Shown here piece after piece: positions 31,130 through 36,812 of a DNA stretch of 36,812 nucleotides; position 1 is the first letter of the stretch; the number at the start of each line of letters is the position of its first letter. Origin of the DNA: an uncultured Peptococcaceae bacterium (lineage in GTDB: Bacteria; Bacillota; Peptococcia; Peptococcales; Peptococcaceae); NCBI GenBank assembly GCA_937976375.1, contig CALJRU010000044.1, forward strand, positions 1-36,812, written 5' to 3'. Below the pieces are notes generated by a model. The model made no database searches, was not told the DNA's origin, and was given only the letters and a program-made list of their open reading frames with translations. The position numbers were made by a program, and so were the translations under genes.

Positions 31130-31608
31130 AAACGGTCACCTGCCTTTTACACCACGACGATTTTCTAAACGCCATCAACACCATCGAAAACCGTGAACAG
31201 ACCCGCCGCTTTTGCCGGCATGGACTTGATCACGCCCTCGATGTTGCTCGAATCAGCTGGATTCTCGTCCTGGAAAACCATCGCCCTTTTGAAAAAGAAA
31301 CCGTCTACTTGGCAGCCTTGCTTCACGATATCGGGCGCAGCCAAAGTGATGACGACCACGACAGCGCCAGCGCCTATCTGGCAAAAAAATGGCTCAGCGA
31401 CTGCGGCGCCCAACCAGATGTCATCACTGACGTTTGCGCGGCCATTGCCGTTCATCGACAGCGCAGCGCAGCCATCGACCCGGCCACAGCCAGCCTTGGC
31501 GAACTGCTTGCATTAGCCGACAAACGCAGCCGCACCTGTTTTCGCTGTGCTGCAGCCGCAGACTGCTACTGGCCTGAAGACTTGAAAAATGCCACCATCA
31601 TCGACTGA
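31126..31608 (+). CDS. HD-domain phosphohydrolase inside the folate operon
   Basis: 160 residues with an HD fold: CRHGLDHALDVARI (first His), LAALLHDIGRSQSDDDHDSASAYLAK (His-Asp metal pair), and later AIAVHRQRSA and LLALADKRSR (distal Asp). HD proteins are metal-dependent phosphohydrolases for nucleotides and related phosphates. Its start overlaps the folE stop by 4 nt and its stop is 9 nt before folP, so it is an integral member of the operon. No Nudix or alkaline-phosphatase gene for dihydroneopterin triphosphate is nearby, so it may dephosphorylate the FolE product. That substrate is inferred from position only. Confidence 0.85.
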   Translation: MKTVTCLLHHDDFLNAINTIENREQTRRFCRHGLDHALDVARISWILVLENHRPFEKETVYLAALLHDIGRSQSDDDHDSASAYLAKKWLSDCGAQPDVITDVCAAIAVHRQRSAAIDPATASLGELLALADKRSRTCFRCAAAADCYWPEDLKNATIID

Positions 31609-31617
31609 GGAGGACCT

Positions 31618-32436
31618 ATGAACATCGGCAATAAAACCTTCAATCTATCTGGCACCACCCCCATCGTTATGGGCATCTTAAATGTTACCCCAGACTCCTT
31701 TTCGGACGGCGGACGCTACAACAACATTGACGCTGCCGTGCGCCATGCGCAAAAACTTGCTGAAGAAGGCGCCGACATCATTGACATCGGCGCTGAATCA
31801 ACCCGTCCAGGGCACACGCAGATCAGTGTGGATGAAGAATGTACACGCCTATTACCTATTCTAAAAGCGTTGAAAGATACCATTGATCTGCCGCTTTCCG
31901 TCGACACCTATCGCAGCGAAACAGCACAGGCAGCACTAAGCGCCGGCGCTGATATGATCAATGACATCTGGGGTCTGACAGCCGATGCCAACATGGCATC
32001 AGTCGTTGCTGCAAGCGGCTGTCCGATCTGCATCATGCACAACCGACCTGACACCGATTACAACGATTTCCTAGCCGACTGGCTGCAAGATATGAAAGAC
32101 CGTATCACCCTAGCTCATGCAGCCGGCATTCGTGATGAACAAATCATCCTCGATCCAGGCATCGGCTTTGCCAAAAGCTTTGATTGGGACGTCGCGTGCA
32201 TGCATCACCTCAGCGATCTTTGCGCTCTAGGTTATCCTGTGCTGCTCGGCCTGTCCCGTAAACGCATGATTGGCAATCTCAGCGGTCTGCCCGTCGATCA
32301 GCGCGACGAAGCCACAGCCGCTGCTGACCTTTATGGTTATCTTGGCGGCGCTCGTATCTTCCGCGTGCACAATGTTCAACTTGCACGCCGCACCCTCGAT
32401 ACCTTTGCACGATTGGAGGCAAACCAGCATGGATAA
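31618..32436 (+). CDS. folP: Dihydropteroate synthase
   Basis: Joins p-aminobenzoate to 6-hydroxymethyl-7,8-dihydropterin pyrophosphate; target of sulfonamides. Signatures: MGILNVTPDSFSDGGRY near residue 20, DIIDIGAESTRPG near 57, LSVDTYRSETAQAAL near 93 and LDPGIGFAKSFDWD near 180. Length 272 aa is normal. Shine-Dalgarno GAGGAGG precedes the ATG. Its stop overlaps the folBK start by 8 nt. Confidence 0.97.
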   Translation: MNIGNKTFNLSGTTPIVMGILNVTPDSFSDGGRYNNIDAAVRHAQKLAEEGADIIDIGAESTRPGHTQISVDEECTRLLPILKALKDTIDLPLSVDTYRSETAQAALSAGADMINDIWGLTADANMASVVAASGCPICIMHNRPDTDYNDFLADWLQDMKDRITLAHAAGIRDEQIILDPGIGFAKSFDWDVACMHHLSDLCALGYPVLLGLSRKRMIGNLSGLPVDQRDEATAAADLYGYLGGARIFRVHNVQLARRTLDTFARLEANQHG

Positions 32437-33244
32437 AATCAGCCTCGTCGATCTTGAAATTTTCGCCCATCATGGCGTCTTCGATTTCGAAAAAGAGAAC
32501 GGACAAACCTTTATCGTCAGCTGCGAGTGTCTCCTAGACACCCACGAAGCAGGAACAAGCGACAATCTCGATGCCAGCCTTGACTACGGTTCCCTGGCCC
32601 ATCGTCTCACTGCACTTTTTCAAGAAGAAACATTCGACCTCATCGAAGCCGCCGCAGAGCATTGTGCCGGCGCGCTGCTCCATGAGTTTTCGCTCATTCG
32701 CAGCTTGACCCTCACCATCAAAAAGCCCTCGGCGCCGGTCAACCTGCCGCTCGCTTATCCAGCCGTCACCATCACACGCGGCTGGACACCAGCCATCCTC
32801 GCCCTCGGCAGCAACATTGAGCCACGGCAAGAACACCTCGACGCAGCCCTGACGCTTTTGTCCGAGCATCCTGATATTCGTTGTTTACGCGTCGCACCAT
32901 GGATCGAAACCGACCCCGTCGGCTACACCGATCAAAATCGCTTCCTCAACGGCGCCGTTCTTATTGAAACCCTGCTTACGCCGCACGAACTCCTCGATGC
33001 CATTCATGACATCGAAGCCGCCCGTAAGCGTGAACGCATTATTCACTGGGGCCCACGCACCCTCGACATCGACATCATCTACTACGGCGACCTCCTGCTC
33101 ACGAGCGATGATCTTACCATCCCACATCCTCTCTGCATGGAGCGTGCCTTCGTCATGGAGCCTGTCATCGCCATCGCCCCATACTGGATCGATCCACGCT
33201 ACGGCAAAGCCGTCAGCATTTGCTGGAAAGAAGCACAAAAATAA
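32429..33244 (+). CDS. folBK: Dihydroneopterin aldolase / HPPK fusion
   Basis: Residues 1-118 are FolB, forming 6-hydroxymethyl-dihydropterin (start DKISLVDLEIFAHHGVFDFEKENGQ; LTLTIKKPSAPV strand near the end). Residues about 125-271 are FolK, which pyrophosphorylates that product with ATP (LALGSNIEPRQEHLDAAL, then RFLNGAVLIETLLTPHELLDAIHDIE and WGPRTLDIDII...LTIPHPLC). The fusion channels consecutive steps and is known in some bacteria. The frame is open upstream of 32429, but the ATG there has GGAGG 9 nt before it and matches the family start. Last gene of the operon. Confidence 0.95.
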   Translation: MDKISLVDLEIFAHHGVFDFEKENGQTFIVSCECLLDTHEAGTSDNLDASLDYGSLAHRLTALFQEETFDLIEAAAEHCAGALLHEFSLIRSLTLTIKKPSAPVNLPLAYPAVTITRGWTPAILALGSNIEPRQEHLDAALTLLSEHPDIRCLRVAPWIETDPVGYTDQNRFLNGAVLIETLLTPHELLDAIHDIEAARKRERIIHWGPRTLDIDIIYYGDLLLTSDDLTIPHPLCMERAFVMEPVIAIAPYWIDPRYGKAVSICWKEAQK

Positions 33245-33250
33245 TACAAC

Positions 33251-33301
33251 GAGCCACAGAGCATCGCCCTTTATGGGATCTGCTCTGTGGCTCGTTTTTT
33301 T
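33251..33301 (+). terminator. Terminator of the folate operon
   Basis: Perfect 13-bp stem (33251-33263 with 33281-33293), 17-nt loop, then G and seven Us. The minus-strand permease gene ends at 33300 against it, so the stem may also stop that unit. Confidence 0.92.
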
Positions 33302-33944
33302 AACGAAACATGCGATAGCTTTTTAGGGAAGAACGATAGGAAATAACGACCATCCCCACACTGGCAGCCAGGCTGACAAGCAAGAGGAGCAGCGGCCACT
33401 GCATCAGGGTGCGCGCCATCTGCATCGAGCTGTCATTAAACACCGTTGCAGTCACCAGAATCAACATGGCACCATAAGGAATCAAGCCAAACAGCTGCCC
33501 TTTCGCGTAGCCCATGGTGAAATACAGCGGCGTTTGAACACTGACGATAAACGTAAACATCAATATTGACACTGCAATTCCAGCCACCACCGATTCTATC
33601 GAGGCACCTTTTCCCTGCAGCACTGGCAGCAGCACACCGAAAAACATCGCCATAATGAGTGCAATGACAAAATGGCTGAACATGTACAGGTATCGTCCCA
33701 CAACCACCTCGCAATCACTCAAGGCCAATGATGCATAAAGTCTCTCCAACGCATCTTTTTCCTGCACCAAGAATATCATCGGAAGATGCAGCGCCATCAC
33801 CCAGGCGGTCGTGATGGCAGCACTCATAGGCGAAAGTCCCGTAAAGGAAAGCAAAAATAACACCACCAATAAGGTGCCATACATTCCAAAAGGAGATTTC
33901 ATTGAATATTGGTCCAACCTTGTCATTTTTAATGCTCCACTCAT
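33300..33944 (-). CDS. ABC-2 type permease of the GntR-linked exporter
   Basis: 214 residues with about six hydrophobic segments: two near residues 23-60, then about 85-110, 120-145, 150-170 and 185-205. No soluble domain. Fits the ABC-2 permease partner of YtrB-like ATPases. The start overlaps the ATPase stop by 4 nt (ATGA), with GGGAGGG upstream. Short for a full permease, as is common in this subfamily; dimerisation is expected. Substrate unknown, possibly an antimicrobial peptide or envelope stressor. Confidence 0.85.
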   Translation of the reverse strand: MSGALKMTRLDQYSMKSPFGMYGTLLVVLFLLSFTGLSPMSAAITTAWVMALHLPMIFLVQEKDALERLYASLALSDCEVVVGRYLYMFSHFVIALIMAMFFGVLLPVLQGKGASIESVVAGIAVSILMFTFIVSVQTPLYFTMGYAKGQLFGLIPYGAMLILVTATVFNDSSMQMARTLMQWPLLLLLVSLAASVGMVVISYRSSLKSYRMFR

Positions 33945-34801
33945 TGGTTTCCCTCCCTTCCAATATGGATCATAATGTCCTCAAGAGTGACCGGTTCCTG
34001 CAAATAGCCTCTAAACCGCGCCGCTGTTTCTGCTTCAATCAAACCTTCAAAGCCCAACGCTGTCTGCCGCACACCATGAAGCTGTTTCATAAGCTCCGGT
34101 GTCAGCTCATCCGGGGCGCCTTTAAGCAGGCGATAATGCGACAGCAGCCCTTCAGTGGGACCACTGAAAATCTGACGCCCACCTTCAAGATAAGTGATAT
34201 AGTCAGCAGCACGCTCAAGATCGCTGGTAATATGCGTTGAAAAGAGGACGCTGTGTTCCCCATCGGCAATGAACGCTTGTAATAACGCCATCAATTCATC
34301 ACGCGTCGCTGGATCAAGACCGCTTGTCGGCTCATCGAGCACCAAAAGTTTGGCATGGTGCGACAAGGCGCAGGTCAGCATGAGCTTCATCTGCATCCCC
34401 CGCGACAAATCATGAATGCGCCCATCCATCGGCAGGCGAAAGCGTGTGACAAGTTCCTGAAAACGTGCATTGTCCCAAGCCTCATAAAAATCACCGAGGA
34501 CCTTTGCTGTTTTGCCAACGGTCCAGGTATCAACAAAATAATTGCTGTCAAAAACAACGCCAAGCTGTTGTTTAATCTTTTTTTCATCGCGCACGCTGTC
34601 CAGACCGAACACCTGAATCTTCCCCTCATCCAGTGGAAGCATGTTCAACAGTAAACGAATCAAGGTCGTTTTTCCCGCTCCATTGGAACCGATCAATCCC
34701 ATGATATAGCCCTGCGGCAATTGGAACGAGAGCGGGCCCAGCGAAAACGATGGAAATTCTTTGCACACACACTCAAATACAAGGTCCATCTTATTCATCA
34801 T
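33941..34801 (-). CDS. ABC transporter ATP-binding protein (YtrB-like)
   Basis: 286 residues. Walker A GSNGAGKTTLIRLL (near 38), Q-loop in GVVFDSNYFVDTW, signature HDLSRGMQMKLMLTCAL (S-R-G-M form typical of this group), Walker B LLVLDEPTSGLDPATRDEL, and switch His in FSTHITSDLERAADYI. Several close starts exist (34801, 34798, 34789); GGAGGTGG lies just before the first. Overlaps the GntR stop, so it is co-translated with the regulator and with the permease downstream. Confidence 0.93.
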   Translation of the reverse strand: MMNKMDLVFECVCKEFPSFSLGPLSFQLPQGYIMGLIGSNGAGKTTLIRLLLNMLPLDEGKIQVFGLDSVRDEKKIKQQLGVVFDSNYFVDTWTVGKTAKVLGDFYEAWDNARFQELVTRFRLPMDGRIHDLSRGMQMKLMLTCALSHHAKLLVLDEPTSGLDPATRDELMALLQAFIADGEHSVLFSTHITSDLERAADYITYLEGGRQIFSGPTEGLLSHYRLLKGAPDELTPELMKQLHGVRQTALGFEGLIEAETAARFRGYLQEPVTLEDIMIHIGREGNQ

Positions 34802-35171
34802 CCACCTCCATGAGCAAACTCAATAATGCCATCAATTCTTCTTTCGTCATTGCCGCCTTTTCTGCAGAAACAATAGCTTGCTGCAGATGTTGTTCCACAT
34901 CTTTCAACAACTGCTCGTGTAAAAGCGCCGAGCTGCTCGACATAACAAAAAAGCCCTTACCCTGCTGGCTGGTGATATAACCTTCCGACTCCAGCTCGCT
35001 GTATGCCCTCGTCGTTGTCAGCACGCTGATCTTCAAATCGGCTGCCAATCGGCGAAGCGACGGCAATTTCTCCCCCTCCTGCAATTCTCCGGAGAAGATC
35101 TGCGCCTTCACTTGCTCTTTGATCTGCTCATAAATCGGCTGCGTTGAACTATTCGATAAAATGATATGCAC
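34791..35171 (-). CDS. GntR-family regulator (YtrA type)
   Basis: 126 residues: a GntR winged helix (QPIYEQIKEQVKAQIFSGELQ, LPSLRRLAADLKISVLTTTRAYSELESEGYI) and a short C-terminal helical tail (about 50 residues) without a large effector domain, as in YtrA regulators. The GTG at 35171 has GGAG 7 nt upstream; a longer frame back to 35237 would start on the promoter's own -35 box. YtrA-type repressors usually control the adjacent ABC operon, and the promoter here overlaps repeated GTACAGT motifs. Confidence 0.92.
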   Translation of the reverse strand: MHIILSNSSTQPIYEQIKEQVKAQIFSGELQEGEKLPSLRRLAADLKISVLTTTRAYSELESEGYITSQQGKGFFVMSSSSALLHEQLLKDVEQHLQQAIVSAEKAAMTKEELMALLSLLMEVDDE

Positions 35172-35183
35172 GCAACCACTCCT

Positions 35184-35237
35184 AACTGTTATGGTTGTTA
35201 CAAGTACAGTATGTACAGTTTTTTCTTCGCCTGTCAA
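35184..35237 (-). promoter_or_regulatory. Promoter and likely operator of the GntR-ABC operon
   Basis: TTGACA (35232-35237), 18-nt spacer, CATACT (35208-35213) on the minus strand. GTACAGT is directly repeated at 35204-35210 and 35213-35219 (plus-strand reading) over the -10 region, and AACTGT/ACAGTT arms lie at 35184-35189 and 35215-35220. This arrangement fits autoregulation by the GntR protein. Confidence 0.7.
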
Positions 35238-35386
35238 CTATATTCATCAATAGAAACCTTAATTATTGTTGACCAGAATCACAAATGGCACTCATAAATA
35301 TCCATGTACTTGAGTGCATTAAAAATGTCTACTCCATTTACTACATTTTCTAAATTTATTTGTTGCTTAATTAAAAAAGTGAAATC
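35238..35386. other. AT-rich intergenic stretch
   Basis: No frame or RNA gene could be supported. A 7-bp inverted repeat (GCACTCA at 35288-35294, complement at 35311-35317, 16-nt loop) is the only structure noticed. The composition shift to AT-rich begins here and continues to the right edge. Confidence 0.5.
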
Positions 35387-35432
35387 AAAAAAGCCTTACC
35401 TATTATCCATCAAATCAAAAATAGGTAAGACT
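35387..35432 (-). terminator. Terminator of the oxidoreductase operon
   Basis: A 13-bp stem (35392-35404 with 35420-35432, one G-U) with a 15-nt loop and six Us on the minus strand, starting about 15 nt after the stop. Confidence 0.85.
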
Positions 35433-35447
35433 TTAATTTACAGTTAA

Positions 35448-36230
35448 TTATTCTTCCTTCAAAAAGGCGCCAATCTTAATCGGTCTAATTGGCTGACGAT
35501 AAGTTGGTGCCTGTAAATCATTAACCGGCGTTTTTGTCTTTGCTGACAATTCTTTCATAACAAGTGAGATGCATGTTTTTCCCTGGCAAGGACCCATTGA
35601 AATACGTGTATTAAATTTGATTTGTTTCAATGTATCCGCACCATTGTCTAAAGCTGCTGCGATTTCTTCTGCTGTTACATCTTCACAACGACATACGATG
35701 CTTTCACCGATTTCAACATTTTTTAATTCATTAGAAATCAGTTGTTCCTTTTCTACCAATTGAATACCGCGAACTATATGAGTATATTCTTTTGGCACTA
35801 CCAATGTAACAACTGAAGTTTTATTTTTTGCCGTCATGACCTTTTCAACACGCACCTTGCAAACAACTTCGCCAATGCGGTTAACACCATCTACCTCACT
35901 TCCAACTTCTGGTAATGGTATGTATTCATATGGGATCTTCACAAGAGATTCTGTTTCTGAGTAACTTTCATCAATAACAAAAGCAGCCAGTCCCGGGCAA
36001 GCAAGAATACAAGCGCCACAACCCACGCAATTATCAAAATATGTTTCTGGAGTATCTGTAATCGTTGTCAACGGCTTTACTGCATTAAACTTACATGCTG
36101 TATAGCATGGATTGCAAGGGATATTTTGAAAGCATTCGAACAATGCGTATGGGCCTTTTTTTCGACGTTCTTCACTTGGCAAAATTGCCCGGACCTTAGC
36201 TTCTAATTCTTTTAAAATCTCAGTACTCAT
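35448..36230 (-). CDS. Ferredoxin / BFD-type iron-sulfur oxidoreductase subunit
   Basis: 260 residues with two iron-sulfur parts. An N-terminal 4Fe-4S region contains NIPCNPCYTACKF (about 37-49) and CVGCGACILACPG (about 68-80), enough for two clusters. The middle has no motif I recognise. The C-terminal BFD-like domain has CRCEDVTAEEI (about 184-194) and GPCQGKTC, the cysteine set for a 2Fe-2S cluster. Such subunits partner FAD/NAD oxidoreductases in amine or amino-acid dehydrogenases (proline, sarcosine, opine or HcnABC-like). Its start overlaps the upstream oxidoreductase by 11 nt. The actual substrate is unknown; the FAD substrate-binding subunit is not in the window. Confidence 0.85.
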   Translation of the reverse strand: MSTEILKELEAKVRAILPSEERRKKGPYALFECFQNIPCNPCYTACKFNAVKPLTTITDTPETYFDNCVGCGACILACPGLAAFVIDESYSETESLVKIPYEYIPLPEVGSEVDGVNRIGEVVCKVRVEKVMTAKNKTSVVTLVVPKEYTHIVRGIQLVEKEQLISNELKNVEIGESIVCRCEDVTAEEIAAALDNGADTLKQIKFNTRISMGPCQGKTCISLVMKELSAKTKTPVNDLQAPTYRQPIRPIKIGAFLKEE

Positions 36231-36812
36231 ATTTTACGGGACTCCCTTCTTTTGTTTTTTCAATACCGTTTTTAATCTTTCCGCCGACAGGACGCAAAGA
36301 ATCCAGTTGTTCGAGATAATCCGCAAATTTCGTTTCAAAATCCTCCACTCGACCAAAATCGTGTGCAGCTGACAATCCTGCTAATTTACCAGTTAACATT
36401 GCACTGGAGGCTTCTTCAACCCCGCCAGCATCGCCTGCTGCATAAACATTATGAACACTTGTATGGCGTGCATCATCGATAACTGGTACATAACCTCCCA
36501 GCTCCGGAATAAATTTCATATCACATCCTGCCTGGAAAAACAGTTCTGGTAATGGCGCAAGCCCTACTGCCATACAAATGGCATCGCACTTCACATCTTG
36601 TTCAGTACCAGGAATCGGCTGAAATTTATCATCCAATTCACAAATAACAGCACCTTCAACCTTTTCTTTCCCATAAGCATACTTAATAGTATGTCGCGTA
36701 ATAACCGGAACTTGTGCGCGTCTTAATTTATTAGCATGTACTTGATATCCACCAATATGAGGCGCAGCTTCAATAACAGCAGCAACATTAACACCAGCCT
36801 GCATCAACTGAT
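36220..36812 (-). CDS. FAD/NAD(P) oxidoreductase, C-terminal part (cut by window edge)
   Basis: About 197 residues of a pyridine-nucleotide disulfide-type oxidoreductase; the frame stays open to the right edge, so the N-terminal FAD motif is outside. Seen are the second-domain end, ICMAVGLAPLPELFFQAGC, and the FAD-binding VHNVYAAGDAGGVEEASSAML segment typical of the HcnB/OoxA-type family. Overlaps the iron-sulfur subunit gene downstream by 11 nt. Together they look like two subunits of a dehydrogenase that feeds electrons to iron-sulfur carriers or ferredoxin (inference). AT-rich compared with the window's middle. Confidence 0.85.
   Translation of the reverse strand, partial: QLMQAGVNVAAVIEAAPHIGGYQVHANKLRRAQVPVITRHTIKYAYGKEKVEGAVICELDDKFQPIPGTEQDVKCDAICMAVGLAPLPELFFQAGCDMKFIPELGGYVPVIDDARHTSVHNVYAAGDAGGVEEASSAMLTGKLAGLSAAHDFGRVEDFETKFADYLEQLDSLRPVGGKIKNGIEKTKEGSPVKYEY

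Noticed and set aside
32270..32428. N-terminal extension of folBK by 53 codons
   Set aside because: It overlaps the 3' part of folP; the ATG at 32429 has a good Shine-Dalgarno and begins the FolB domain.
687..35171. tRNA genes, CRISPR arrays, insertion sequences
   Set aside because: No cloverleaf with a TTCGANNC T-loop motif, no regularly spaced repeats, and no transposase-like frame or flanking repeats were found by reading.

Overview
The window reads as chromosomal core DNA of an anaerobic, Gram-positive-type bacterium (Bacillota, probably a clostridial or related lineage; species not assignable from the sequence). Evidence: DnaD- and DnaI-type replication loading proteins, an Asp23-domain protein, a YerC/TrpR-like regulator, bifunctional RelA, Rex, a YtrA-type GntR/ABC operon, a class A flavodiiron protein and clean sigma-A promoters. 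Base composition looks near 50% GC through the middle; both edges (1-690 and 35,240-36,812) are visibly more AT-rich.

Layout. 1-690: a C-terminally truncated LysR gene. 687-4,115 (minus): sfsA - P-loop/Asp23 fusion - dnaD - dnaI. 4,202-6,000 (minus): yerC-thrC with its own promoter. 6,086-6,334 (minus): a self-standing structured RNA gene, possibly 6S RNA. 6,436-7,089: sugar O-acetyltransferase. 7,176-10,244 (minus): hisS-aspS. 10,350-17,598 (minus): small membrane protein, a RecJ-HIRAN-RecQ-like fusion, relA, dtd and a metallo-beta-lactamase-fold hydrolase, tightly packed. 17,668-21,099: pyruvate carboxylase. 21,366-24,843: rex, maf, radC, and an S11 D,D-carboxypeptidase homologue with a changed active-site motif. 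25,113-27,644 (plus): flavodiiron protein, then tyrS. 27,761-28,669 (minus): a full-length LysR regulator. 28,670-29,273: a regulatory region holding a 45-codon minus-strand gene and, divergently, a riboswitch-like leader. 29,274-33,244 (plus): folate operon folC-folE-HD-folP-folBK. 33,300-35,171 (minus): GntR-ABC transporter operon. 35,448 to the right edge (minus): ferredoxin/BFD iron-sulfur subunit and the end of an FAD/NAD oxidoreductase.

How the genes fit together. The folate operon covers GTP to dihydrofolate and polyglutamylation, except that the usual dihydroneopterin-triphosphate pyrophosphatase is absent; an HD-domain phosphohydrolase lies exactly at that step. Its leader carries a nested stem structure and a strong intrinsic terminator whose 5' arm can pair over 9 bp with a segment inside the nested structure. 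This is the sequence signature of a transcription-attenuating riboswitch, and it is the most interesting object in the window. Second is the 1,203-residue protein joining RecJ exonuclease, a HIRAN domain and a RecQ-like helicase, translationally coupled to relA. Rex and the flavodiiron protein are divergent neighbours, consistent with redox and oxygen defence in an anaerobe.

No tRNA or rRNA genes, CRISPR arrays or intact insertion sequences were seen.
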